In this document: in pieces, positions 10,126-20,397 of the stretch
Layout: every line of letters begins with the position of its first letter
Position numbering within the stretch: position 1 is the stretch's first letter
Assembly (NCBI RefSeq): GCF_040183065.1
Contig: NC_091125.1
Coordinates: 112,244,121 to 112,308,120, forward strand
Length of the DNA stretch: 64,000 nt
Direction of reading: 5' to 3'
Origin: Periplaneta americana
Taxonomy: Eukaryota > Arthropoda > Insecta > Blattodea > Blattidae
Notes under the pieces: generated by a model
Seen by the model: the letters and a program-made list of their open reading frames with translations, nothing else
Told to the model about the DNA's origin: nothing
The model's database searches: none
Made by a program: the position numbers and the translations under genes

Positions 10126-10799
10126 ATAACAATTCTCTCAAAATGATTCACTGAGTTTTTACCCTTAATTGTCGCTATACAGGGTATAAGGGGTATGTGT
10201 CATTATTTTAAGTGATGATTATTCATGTCATAAGGAAGAAAAATTGCCCTGACAATTGTTTTCTAATTGCAATATTTAACAAATTATTGAAGTTTACAAT
10301 ATGCAACGTTTGACAACGTTGCTGGTTGGGAGGAGGGGGTTTACAGGTAGGCTACACGGTACAGCTGAAGCGGGGACAGACATACCGGTACAAAACAGAT
10401 GCTCTGTTCTAATGCAGGGCCGGACCAGGCCAGCTGTTGTTTACATAAAACGCGCAGCAAATACAAACTTTCAATCTCATTAATAGAACATTATGGTAAA
10501 TTTCCATTTTATTTATCAATATTGCTCCACTTCTTATTGTACGTCTAAAAAATAAACAATAATCGCTTACTGCACAAAATCACATCAACTTTTTTTTTTC
10601 CAATGCAAAATTTTAATCTCTCCTGATTCCGTAAAGTAGTAACATTTTAAGGAAACTTAAAGTTTGCAGTTTATCATATTTGAGGACATGACACTTGACG
10701 AAAAATCACTTCTTACAGATAAACCATTCATAATTGGTTGTCTAAGTTCAGTTTATTTTCGTATCAATACGAACTCGTTAAATTACATTTGAAAATTGT
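10126..10799. other. No gene recognised
   Basis: No tRNA boxes, inverted repeats or coding blocks are evident. A GC-richer patch lies at 10330-10450. Confidence 0.45.
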
Positions 10800-10861
10800 A
10801 CATACCGATTTATGTCATATTTCCCACGTGTTCACCGTCTTTCTGAAGGCAGGCATCACAT

Positions 10862-11070
10862 CTTCTTAGTCCAGTCGTTGCGGACACGTTCAAGACTCTC
10901 AGTTTCTAATAATCGTTGAGAAACTGTTACAAAAGTTCGCCGGTTAGATAACCTTCTTTGCAGAAAACGTTGACGGTACATCCTTCTTGCCGCACATGAA
11001 TTACGACGACTTTCTCCATAAATTAATAAGATATGATATTCCTAAACTGTGAATGACATTGTAAGTTGTT
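10862..11070 (-). pseudogene. DUF4817-like N-terminal domain of a mariner-type transposase
   Basis: The minus strand reads MSFTV, a stop, then EYHILLIYGESRRNSCAARR and MYRQRFLQRRLSNRRTFVTV, then SQRLLETESLERVRND. This is the pattern of the DUF4817 helix-turn-helix found before DDE_3 transposase domains in insects (Y-G-x-x-x-x-N-x-x-A-A-R-x-Y, then RFP.RR.P, TF...QRLRETGS). One in-frame stop near the start, and a stop after WTKKM, show decay. No terminal repeats were found. Confidence 0.65.
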
Positions 11071-11269
11071 TAGTGAGAACCCTGTACTGAAATTCCATCC
11101 GCTCGGCAGTAGAGCTATGGACAGGGAGCTTGTACTCAGCATGTTCGTACTTACGTCTGTGCAGAATACTGCCTGTTGAACACGTTGCCTCGTCTCTCAA
11201 GCCAGAATATTAACAAATTTAAGCATGCATTTTTATTTAACTTCACGAAAACGTAATGGAACACACAAA

Positions 11270-12090
11270 TATTTATTTAAACTATTATTAACTCTTTGGT
11301 GGATTTATTTATTGATTTTATTTATATATTTATTTGTTTTGCTAATAATTGTAACATAAATACAATATCCTATACAGAAAAACTTTAGCTCACCCCTGAA
11401 AGAGTAGAACTCGTATTTAGGGGCGGATTCCTGAATTGAAATTAAGAAGTATATACTACAATTTGTCTTATGTCTACTATGCAATAAGAATATATAAATT
11501 TAAATTTACAATTTCTCAATTTTAAATTTAATACTAGAACTATTAAAATTGACAATATTAGGATATTTAAATATAAATTTGTTATATATTCTTGGGCCTA
11601 AATTACTACTATGATTAAATACTGTAGCAGTGTTGCATTTTGGTTCAAAAAATCTTAAAGAATTCATACCTTTTGTTTCATAACTATGAGAATACAATTC
11701 AAAATTATTTTGATTTTTATGTATGAATTTTATTAATACAATATAATAAATTTGTCTTATGTTAAGAACATTAAAGTCTAAAAACAATTTTTGAGATGAA
11801 AAATCAATAGGTTTATGAAGACATATTTTAATTATTTTCTTCTGTAATAAATAAAATGGATTAAAATTGGATTTAAATAAGCTACCCCATACTATAATTC
11901 CATACATAGTTACCGATTGAAATAAAGCTAAGTATATTGTGCGTAATAAACTTATTGACAAGTAATTCCTCAATAAAACAAAATAATATATTATTTTACG
12001 TAATTTATTACAAAGGTAATTAATGTGTTGGTTCCATTTTAAATGATTGTCGAAAATTATGCATAAATACTTAACTTCAATTAAATTATG
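11270..12090 (-). mobile_element. 5'-truncated LINE, family L1a, second copy
   Basis: Minus-strand frame from about 12085: VKYLCIIFDNHLKWNQHINY, then the 11506-11973 ORF (155 aa) with TIYLALFQSVTMYGIIVWGS, KKIIKICLHKP, IRQIYYIVLIKFIHKNQNNF and LGPRIYN. These blocks match the fragment at 1491-2262 and the C-terminal region of CR1-like LINEs. RT catalytic motifs are lost by truncation. The 3' UTR has the hairpin at 11393-11423 and a T/A-rich TAAA-type tail down to about 11270. Confidence 0.75.
11393..11423 (-). other. Conserved LINE 3'-UTR hairpin, second copy
   Basis: On the minus strand CCCCT pairs with AGGGG, and inside GAGT pairs with ACTC around TCT. Compared with 2165-2193 (GAGC/GCTC) the inner stem has changed on both sides, which preserves pairing. 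Confidence 0.65.
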
Positions 12091-12594
12091 CCTAAATTCT
12101 TAACTTACCTACTAATGTAATTGTTTTCGTAATTTTAGTAACGATATAAGCAGTATAACGCAAATAAAATAAGATTTTTTTTTCTGGGAAAACTATCGAG
12201 TTTTGACCCCATGTTGTATGGACATTTTTGATCCTGTAGACCGTCCCCGACGACTGTTAAAAGGACGGCACTTATTTCCCTTGCACTCTGTAAAAATGTT
12301 ATTAGAATGAAGAAATATTCTGAATGCTAGGCATGTATTCCTTCTGATACTTAGCTTTGTTTAAAGCTGAAGCCTTGGAATCGAGAGAACGTAGAAAAAT
12401 TAGTGAATACTAGCCAGAGATAAAAAAGTTTTAAGATAAACAGAAAATTAGGAATAACAGTAATCAAAGATGACAATGATAGTAGTAGAGATGAGGAGTA
12501 AATTATAGCCGAGAATGTTCGATTCCTGGCGGGGTCAGAAATTTTCTTGTAGAATTTCTACCTCGGAACTAGGAGAGATGGCGGTGCACGACTT
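12091..12594. other. No gene recognised
   Basis: AT-rich DNA with no repeat ends or coding blocks that I can identify. Confidence 0.45.
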
Positions 12595-12597
12595 TTA

Positions 12598-12777
12598 GGG
12601 TGCTATTCATAGACATTTCGCAGCACGCGCTACGAGCGTACTAAGCTAGCCCCGGCTATCCACTGGTTACTTGTACAGAATTCAGATCATATACTATATC
12701 TAACATTGATTTATGAATACGAAAAACGTTGATCATCCACCGGGAACCCGCGCTAAAAATGTGTATGAATACGGCCC
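12598..12777. mobile_element. PIF/Harbinger-type MITE (180 bp)
   Basis: Ends GGGTGCTATTCATAGACATTT and, on the other strand, GGGCCGTATTCATACACATTT, both followed by an AGCRCG block. TTA is duplicated at 12595-12597 and 12778-12780. A 3-bp TWA target and GGG ends are typical of PIF/Harbinger elements. No ORF. Confidence 0.75.
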
Positions 12778-12835
12778 TTAATAACTAAATTGTGCACCAA
12801 TATGCCTGGGTTAAATTCCAAAACTCTCCGCAGTG

Positions 12836-13087
12836 GTCCACACCTGTGGAGTAACGGTTAGCGCGTCTGGTCGCGAAACCAGGTGACCTGGGTTCGATTC
12901 CGGGTCGGAGCAAGTTACTTGGTTGAGGTTTTTTCTCAACCCAATATGAGCAAATTCTGAGTAACTTTCGGTGCTGGACCCCGGACTCATTTCACCGGCA
13001 TTATCACTTTCATCTCATTCAGACGCTAAATAACCTAAGTTGTTGATAAAGCGTCGTAAAATAATCTACTAGAATAAAAAATAAAAA
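12836..13087 (+). mobile_element. SINE B, full length
   Basis: tRNA-derived head GTCCACACCTGTGGAGTAAC, B box GGGTTCGATTCC, body with GAGGTTTTTTC and CTTTCGGTGCTGGACCCC, tail TAAAGCGTCGTAAAATAA then A-rich. A direct repeat TCTCCGCAGTG / TCTCCGTAGTG (12825-12835, 13088-13098) flanks it with one mismatch. Confidence 0.9.
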
Positions 13088-13104
13088 TCTCCGTAGTGCT
13101 TATG

Positions 13105-13435
13105 TCACTGTTGATAGTGATTCGTCCGTCGGATGGGGACGTTAAGCCTGACGGTCCCCTTGTGCTATTCGACAGGAGTAGGGTACGTGCCGGCACCGGG
13201 TTTCCCCTTCTCCCTTCCTCACCATCATCATTCGTCACCCATTCCCTACTACACTTACACGAACACTTAACATACACTCACCCTAGTACACGACATAACT
13301 CTTCACAGATACACATCATGCATAACGTGGCCCGCTGAAGTGGTATGCACTTTGAAAATGGGTCACAGTCCTGCCATCTATCCGCAGTATGTGGAATCCG
13401 AATCACGCAAAGTGGAGTGGGCAGGCATTAGGCAT
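13105..13435 (+). repeat. Interspersed repeat of unknown class
   Basis: Distinctive GC-rich opening CGTCCGTCGGATGGGGACG, itself able to fold, followed by GTGCCGGCACCGGG and a C/T-rich stretch, ending in GGCATTAGGCATTAG. I recognise the opening as recurrent in insect genomes but cannot name the family. It leads directly into an (ACAG)n/(AC)n microsatellite. Confidence 0.45.
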
Positions 13436-13437
13436 TA

Positions 13438-13457
13438 GACAGACAGACAGACAGACA

Positions 13458-13490
<33 letters not shown>
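13438..13490. repeat. (ACAG)n(AC)n microsatellite
   Basis: Six ACAG units followed by about fourteen AC units. The following 13491-14300 contains a purine-rich stretch and, near 13720-13770, a GAAACCACTACCTGAAAGC motif with an ATGATGAT end that may be the tail of another retroposon; no gene is seen. Confidence 0.85.
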
Positions 13491-13496
<6 letters not shown>

Positions 13497-14319
13497 AAAC
13501 AAGAGTAAGGTAGACAGTATTGCATAGTATTCGGGAATGGGATTGAGGGAAGATAAAGAAGATGAAGAGTTGAAAATACTGTACATCAGAAAGGATGGAG
13601 GAAGAAATAGACAGAAGTAGGTTTTACCTTTATGTAATTGGAAGATATGAGAAGATATAGATGATAGGAGAAATATATTAGGATTTGTGATTGAATGTAA
13701 TCAAGGGTAGTGGTGGATCGTATGCAGAAATGTGAGGGAAACCACTACCTGAAAGCTGTATGATGATAATATAAATATGAATACATATGGATATACGCCC
13801 TTGAACGTATGTTAATATTTTTCCTTGAATTAATAATCTCACTTACACTTTACAGAAGAACACAGTCTATGAAGGTCATCTCTAATACATCAGGTAGTCG
13901 TTTTATTTATTTATTTTTTTTCCAGTTTCTTAGGCTTCTACAAAGAAACATTTTTCTCTAAGATGAAATGGTAGGTACATTTTTACAAAAGTACTGACTG
14001 AATTATGATTCTATATTTAAACTTTAGGACTTCTGTTAGGTACGATATAATTTCTAATCCTCTGCTGTAGAGCAAATAGTGGGATTGTCAGACTGAGCTA
14101 AAAATCTAGAAAAGGTCTTATTTTTCCGATAAGGAAGGAATATCTATCGTCCTTCTGCATGGATAGGCCTATAATGTATTTATTTAATTTTGTCGAACTC
14201 AATTTTTAATTCAAACTACTTGAATCATTTAAATATCTTGCTATTCGTATGGATTATACGTACGTATAGGAAAGAAGTCTACGGTCACTTGGGTCACTCA
14301 TACTGGCTTATTGTTAGAG

Positions 14320-15700
14320 TTACCTGACGTCCGTATTTAGCAGGACATGTCCGTAGTTTGAATGTCTGTTCAGCCGTCCGTATTTATTTTTGAAAATTTA
14401 TTAAATGTCCATACTTTTATGATAAATAAATTAATTTCAAAATAATTCTGAACCTTTTTTTTTAATTATTGTCAAATATAATTTGTATAGAAACTAATAT
14501 CTCAAAATTAGAAAATTATAAACATTTAACAAGTTAACAATTTAGAAGTAATTATGAATTTTTTTTAGAATAAAAAGGCCACTTTAAGCTGAAAAATTGG
14601 TGTAACTCGTTATTGATTACACATGTGAGGTGAGGGGTTTTCTTTTTGGTGCCTGCGGATCGGCGTATAAATATACTACTAACATTTTGAAGCAATATGA
14701 TGAGGCATCCCAAGATATTAAAAATATTTGTTTAAATATCTAAAACAAATCCATAGGCATTTTACATAATCATTTATATAATGTTTAATTTTAAACTTTA
14801 TAAATTGCATACTTTATGTGCTATGATTACTACCTATTGTATTGATGTATTTCTTATTTGTCTCTATTCCATATAGCTATGTATTTTTCTGAAATTGTTT
14901 TCCGGACCTATATGGTCATCTGTTATGGCAGGCCGATGTATTAGTATTAATAATATAATATTGACTGAATTTTGAGAAGTAAAACAACAGTGATTTTAAA
15001 AATGTGGGATCCACACCTGTGGAGTAACGGTCAGCGCGGTGGCCCGGGTTCGAATCCCGGTTAGGCCAAGTTACCTGGTTGAGGTTTTTTCCGGAGTTTT
15101 CCCTCAACCCAATACGAGCAAATGCTGGGTAACTTTCGGTGCTGGACCCTGGACTCACTTCACCGGCATTATCACCTTCATTTCATTCAGACGCTAAATA
15201 AACTCAGATGTTGATAGAGCGTCGTAAAATAACCCCAAAAAAAGTGTGGGTTAGACACTTTTGACTCCATACCACTCGATTAACTCTTTCAATGTCAGAT
15301 TTGATATTATCCACAATTTCAATTGTTTTCACATAAAATTACACTTCCGAGTGTAATGAAGATCTCAGGATTCAGTCATCTGTCAGCAAAAATATGGTGA
15401 GTGAAGTAGTTTTGTTTTTAATTAGTGCAACATTTGGAAAAAAATAGTTGACATTTTTCATGCATGATTCTGTATACAGTGCTGGAGCTAAAAGGTACAT
15501 GTATTGTAATTGTATTGATTTTTGTGTTAACTGTATTTTTAATTACTTTTGTTTAATTATTTAGTATAAGGCTGCATTAAATAACGAGTAACACAGGTTA
15601 AAGTGGCCGTTTTAATCTAAAAAATTAATAAGATACAGGATCTCTACAAAATATTATGTGACCTGCTCTTTTCCTGCTTTTTGAACCAATTTGTCCTGTT
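14320..15700. other. Possible DNA element with internal inverted repeat, containing SINE B
   Basis: At 14575-14620 the sequence AAGGCCACTTTAAGCTG...GTAACTCGTTATT is matched in inverted form at 15575-15625 (ACGGCCACTTTAACCTG...GTTACTCGTTATT). Around 14330-14400 GTCCGTA is iterated. SINE B at 15009-15243 lies between the arms. Outer ends could not be defined, so this may be one element or two unrelated repeats. Confidence 0.35.
15009..15243 (+). mobile_element. SINE B, head-deleted copy
   Basis: Starts CCACACCTGTGGAGTAACGG, but about 20 bp of the tRNA-like anticodon region are missing. The B box (GGGTTCGAATCC), body and TCGTAAAATAACC tail are intact. A short TGTGGG repeat lies on both sides. 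Confidence 0.85.
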
Positions 15701-15951
15701 TTCACTCATAAGTATCTCATAACCTCATAAATATTTAACATAATTCTCATTATTATTTGAAACAGCAGAAACAAGGAACATCTGTCATACGGTAGTCTAC
15801 CTATTTTATGCCGTACGCGGAATAATAAAAAAAAAAAATACTTTTCCTTAAAAAAATGTAGTCTGGTAATCCTAAACCAGACATAAATCATTTTATGAAA
15901 GAACTACATACATATCTGTCTCTTAACATTACTAAGTATAACCTTTACACA

Positions 15952-16102
15952 ACCACCGGTGTAGCTCAGTCGGCTGAGGCGCTTTCCCCCCGATTTGAAG
16001 TTGCGCTCGGGCGTGGGTTTGATTCCCGCTTGGGCTGATTACATGGTTGGTTTTTTCCGAGGTTTTCTCTAAACGTAAGGCGAATGTCAGGTAATCTATG
16101 GC

Positions 16103-16105
<3 letters not shown>
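15952..16105 (+). mobile_element. SINE A, 5' part
   Basis: Head GGTGTAGCTCAGTCGGCTGA, B box GGGTTTGATTCCC, body GCGAATGTCAGGTAATCTAT. The normal 3' half is missing and replaced by an AT dinucleotide array. Confidence 0.85.

Positions 16106-16142
<37 letters not shown>
16106..16142. repeat. (AT)n microsatellite
   Basis: About 17 AT units joining the broken SINE A to the mariner-type element at 16160. Confidence 0.9.
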
Positions 16143-16145
<3 letters not shown>

Positions 16146-16159
16146 CATACATACATATA

Positions 16160-16768
16160 CAGAGGGTTTCGGAAATATTTTGACAAACCTTTGGGGCATG
16201 TTCCCCACACCAAAACAAGAAAAAAAGTTCATATAAACATAAGTCCGAAAATCCTTAGTTTTTTAGTTATTAATGAAAGAACATAATGAAACATCTGTTA
16301 GATATTGTCAGCTTGGTAGCAAGTGTTGCAGCTTTAATCAATTCAGAAACTCATAACAATGAAAGTTTATGTTCAACGCGTTTCGAGATACAATCCAGCA
16401 ACTTAACTTAAGTTTGTAACCGATAATAATATTCATTTTGTTAGATAGTCGAATGATGTTATCGATACAAGTCTGCTGATGCACCCGTGGTAACCTAGAT
16501 GGCTATGTGTTGCCAAGGAGACTTGTTTACTACAGTCATTTGTCATTTGTGTACATTTTGAACATTTGTTATGAGTTTCTGATTTATAAAGTTGCAAAAT
16601 TTGCTAGGTACCAAGCTGACAAAATCTAACATGTTTCATTATGTTCTTTCATTAATAACTAAAAAAACTAAGGATTTTCGGACATATGTTTATATTAACT
16701 TTTTTTCTTGTTTTGGTGTGAGGAACATGGCCCCAAGGTTTGTCAAAGTATTTCTGAAACACCCTGTG
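16160..16768. mobile_element. Long-TIR mariner-type nonautonomous element (609 bp)
   Basis: Inverted arms of over 200 bp: left CAGAGGGTTTCGGAAATATT, right complement CACAGGGTGTTTCAGAAATA, both continuing through TTTGACAAACC and AACAAGAAAAAAAGTT. TA flanks both ends (16158-16159, 16769-16770). There is no transposase. Terminal CAGGGTGTTTC resembles the ends of the two elements at 23459 and 41396, so a related enzyme may have moved it. Confidence 0.8.
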
Positions 16769-16770
16769 TA

Positions 16771-16824
16771 TGTGAGTGAGTGAGTGAGTGAGTGAGTGAG
16801 TGAGTGAGTGAGTGAGTGAGTGAG
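16771..16824. repeat. (GTGA)n microsatellite
   Basis: About thirteen GTGA units beginning at the right end of the mariner-type element. The following 16825-17278 holds nothing I can name. Confidence 0.9.
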
Positions 16825-17278
16825 ATCAGCGATGATACTTCACATTGTATAAGTTACAAAGTAAAAGTAATATAAACAATTATAGCAGCAGTATGTTCAA
16901 GTAATGTGAAAAATAATCTTGTAAGGCTCATCAAGTCACGAATAATATTTGCCCATAGGCAAATGCGGTAGTTGGCTTTATCTTAAGTGAGGTGGAACCT
17001 GACAGGTGTTAATTTGTTGGGCGTTCGGATATTCTCAACTTCCAGTTTTGCTTACTGCCTTATTCCGAAGGTGACCATGGACTGTATTGCAATGTCATAC
17101 ACTTCGAGGCTACGGGAATGTTTAAAGCACAGAAAAGTGTACTGTAGTCTATGATCACGTTACAATTTATGTAACACGCAATATACAAATATGTGCACTC
17201 AAGTATTACAGTAACGACCTTCGAAACGCAATGTGAAAAACAAGTGATTTTGATACTTCTCCATAAAACATTAAATAT

Positions 17279-17862
17279 AACTTCGGAATATGTATGATAA
17301 GAACATTCTTGTGTTAAATATTATTAATGTGCAGTATTTCCATGTCTGTGTTGATGTCTCTGTAGGTGTGGTTGGCATTTGTGATGTGTTCTGCATATGT
17401 GGAGGTGTTTTGTAATTTTGTTATGGCTGTGATGTGTTCTTTGTAACGTATTTGAAATGATCTGCCTGTCTGTCCTATGTAGAAGTTGTTGCAGGTGTTA
17501 CATTTTAGTTTGTATACGCCTGTGTGGTTGTATTTGTTTGTTTGTGTTGTTTGTGTGTTGAGATGTTTTTGTAGAATGTTATTCTGCACATCCAACCAAA
17601 AAGCCAGAAACTCAACTCACTAGAACAATATGAAATATACAGACACTCGAAAACACATCCCAACGATATTCTCAACACAAACTCAATTTCAAAACACATA
17701 CACTCTTTGACTACACTACGAACACACCCACAGAGAAAACAAGAGGCGCCAAGACCAACAACGACCAGTTCCGAAGATGACCGAAAATAGGTCGAAACAT
17801 GTTAACAAGGTACGTTAATAATATTTAACACAAGAAAGTTCTTATCATACATATTCCGAAGT
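17279..17862. mobile_element. Penelope-like element, head-to-head inverted halves
   Basis: Left half, minus strand: the GIY-YIG endonuclease region, with NILQKHLN, TGVYKLKCNTCNNFYIGQTG, RSFQIRYKEHI and EILHINN. Right half, plus strand from about 17590: SQKLNSLEQYEIYRHSKTHP then NDILNT, the segment that normally follows the endonuclease in Penelope-like proteins. Both outer ends carry the same roughly 48-bp sequence (TTAATAATATTTAACACAAG through CATATTCCGAAG) in inverted orientation. The element therefore broke and inverted during or after insertion. No RT core is present. Confidence 0.7.
17314..17595 (-). pseudogene. GIY-YIG endonuclease domain of Penelope-like element
   Basis: 93-aa frame. 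Residues about 26-46 hold the core GVY-x8-FYIGQTGRSFQIRY, with the conserved R and later E (KEHI) expected of the GIY-YIG fold; the C..C before the YIG is typical of Penelope-like endonucleases, which act in target-primed reverse transcription. The start Met belongs to the inversion junction rather than the element. It ends at EILHINN, where the other half continues on the opposite strand. Confidence 0.7.
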
Positions 17863-18300
17863 GATACAGTGTTAAAAGTTGTGTAATCAAGATGTATATT
17901 AAATATAAATATAAACACGTCCTCAAATTTTACTGGTGGTGCAAATCCAGCTATCCCAGATTCGATTCCCGAAGACTGAGTGAATATTTACATTCTTATC
18001 GTAAACCAAAGCCTGCCAGCTGTATAGGAACAAGGATTTACATGATTCACGATGTGTAGAATACAATTAACGCAAAAATGTTCATATTTCATAATGTTTT
18101 ATAACATTTTCATACTTCGTAAAAATCTTTATATATTTTTTTTTATTTTGTACGATTTCTCTTACTCCTTTAATATTTCTATAAATACCACTGAATAGGG
18201 TTTTCCAGATAACTTAAGTCTATTGTAAGGAGACAATAGGGTTTTTTTTTTGTAGGAGACATTTGAAAAACCCAAGCCACTTATTTCATTCAACTATCAA

Positions 18301-18564
18301 GTCCACACCTGTGGAGTAACGGTTAGCACGTCTAGCTGCGAAACCAGGTGGCCCGGGTTCGGTTCCCGGAAGGGGCAAGTTACCTGGTTGAGGTTTTTTC
18401 CGGGGTTTTCCCTCAACCCAATATGAGCAAATGCTGGGTAACTTTCGGTGTTGGACCCCGGACTCATTTCACCGGCATTATTACCTTCATCCCATTCAGA
18501 CGCTAAGTAACCTAAGCTGTTGATAAAGCGTCGTAAAATAACCTACTAAAATAAAAAAAAAATT
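18301..18564 (+). mobile_element. SINE B, full length
   Basis: Complete head, B box (GGGTTCGGTTCCC), body and A-rich tail. Perfect direct repeat AACTATCAA (18292-18300 and 18565-18573), possibly extending two bases further. 17870-18290 upstream contains no recognised gene. Confidence 0.92.
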
Positions 18565-18574
18565 AACTATCAAG

Positions 18575-19170
18575 TTAGTAAGGTGTTTGAAGGTAAAAGC
18601 AGTTAAATACCAGGAAATATTAAACTGCCAAATGTAGCACGATACAAGTATACTTTAATTCAATCATGTGATGTGGGGTGATCTTTTTTCATTGTACAAA
18701 ACAATATTAGTAGCGGAGCATGAATATAGGAAAAGTGTTAGCACTCACATTATCTCTGGTTTTATCCGTATCACAATTTTAGTAAATATTTGTGATATAG
18801 TTGATCTCTTGAATACCTTTCTGCATTGTAATGTCTTATACAACTTTTTTTTCCCTTAATTAAATTGATCAGAGGTGGAGTGGATCTTCCTTTTTCAACT
18901 ACCGTATATCTTTTTTTCGAATTGTAATTTCTATTGCCAATTGATTGCTTTATTAACTATTCTATTATACATATAATCACATTCACACTCATTTTGATCT
19001 ATTTCACTATACGTACTGATAATACTACTTTTAATCTCATGCAAGCGTTCCCGGAATCGCTGACACGGTCACTTCTCACTCACAGCCTTCACTCAAGGGC
19101 GGAGAGGGAGCAGGACTCGCCAAAATCATGCGCTTAACACCACTTGCTGGCTCCTGCGTCAACGAAAGAG
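18575..19170. other. No gene recognised
   Basis: AT-rich until about 19040, then GC-richer. Frames here are short and overlap on both strands without family features. Confidence 0.4.
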
Positions 19171-19449
19171 AGATACAGTGGAAATCCACAAATAGACACA
19201 GCAATGGTCCGTGTGCGAGACGAGGTACGAACTCTGTCTTTCTACGGAGTACTGCGGACATTGGTAAACATGACGGCTGTACAATGTTTTTTATGGCGTG
19301 CGGACCGAAACATAAATAATTAACGTGACTAGTGAATGGATATCTAGCCTGAAAATGACAGCAAATTTAGCAGCTGTTCGTTCCGTTCCCGGCAGATCTC
19401 TCGACGGTACCCGGTGCAGACGTGGCTGCCCGGAGATTGAAACTTGGGA

Positions 19450-20275
19450 TTCTGTGAACAGGGATTGCTCTTGAGGAACTCTAGACATCATCTTGTAAGA
19501 TCCAAAATTGCTGCCGCATTAAGAAATAAGGGCTGGATAGTAGAAGAAGAAATCTCCTGTCTAGCTGAAAATGGTTCAACGAGACGAGCAGATATTTTAG
19601 CGTACAATGCTGACACTAAACAGGGCATCATTGTGGACCCCACGGTACGTTTTGAAGTAGGATGTCATCAATCAGCCGACACAGTCATCGGTCTGTCTCC
19701 GTGAAGTGCAGGCGTGTTCACTGTCATCGTTTATCATCCACAACTCATTCATGTTTTTTTAAAATAGTTAGTCACCGGTCGGTAGGTACTTCGGTGCTAT
19801 TTATTCAGTACATAAGAGAATACAATTTTACATTAGAGAATTTAGCTGGCTACATGGGATCATTGAATTGAACCCGAGGCCAAGAAAGAGAACGAAGAAG
19901 AAGAATCAGCCGAGGTCCACCTTGAGAAGAAGTCGATCTATGAGCCTACAGTCAACTATTTCAAGCTGAAATATGCCTTAATTCACGTTGAGTTATTCGG
20001 CTTGCTCATAGGTGCTCGAGGGATTATACCAACTTTTTTCGAAGAATTTCTACGGAAATTTGTTCAGCCAACATCTTTGAGGGATGACATTGTGATAATT
20101 GTGTTAAAAAAATCCTGCCAAATCCTAATTAATCACATGGTGCCACATTAATAGCAATTTTAATGTTTCACGCCCTTTTCTTTGTTTCCCTTTTTTAAAA
20201 TTCAATATCTATGTTTACATATGTATAATAATTTTTTGAGGATATACTGAGTACGTAAGGGTTACCCTCAATGGG
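19450..20275 (+). mobile_element. RLE-type LINE, 3' end, interrupted
   Basis: The plus strand encodes the restriction-like endonuclease-like tail in two pieces. 19480-19679 gives SRHHLVRSKIAAALRNKGW, EEEISC and RRADILAYN, IIVDPTVRFE. 19914-20157 continues VHLEKKSIYEPTVNYFKLKY, ELFGLLIGARG and so on to a stop. The first piece runs into the second exactly if the 19680-19913 segment is skipped. Two other copies are at 59850-60190 and 62732-63262. Confidence 0.65.
19680..19913. mobile_element. Unidentified insertion in RLE ORF, 10-bp duplication
   Basis: A 224-bp insert (19680-19903) flanked by AATCAGCCGA on both sides (19670-19679 and 19904-19913). Removing it and one repeat restores the frame around the conserved EKKSIYEP. 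The right end is purine-rich (GAACGAAGAAGAAG), like a retroposon tail. The body resembles no family I know. Confidence 0.65.
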
Positions 20276-20276
20276 G

Positions 20277-20366
20277 TCAGTTTAGTATTATTGTATCAAT
20301 CACGAAGCTTGAGTTGATGAGGGTATCTACTAGAAACAATAGACTATGCAAATACTATTTCGCATT

Positions 20367-20397
<31 letters not shown>

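Noticed and set aside
12836-13087. tRNA-like head of SINE B as a functional tRNA gene
   Set aside because: The head does not form complete acceptor pairing and is always followed by the same SINE body and tail with target duplications.
15932-16286. Several frames with runs of Ile-Tyr
   Set aside because: Translations of the AT microsatellite and adjoining SINE/MITE.
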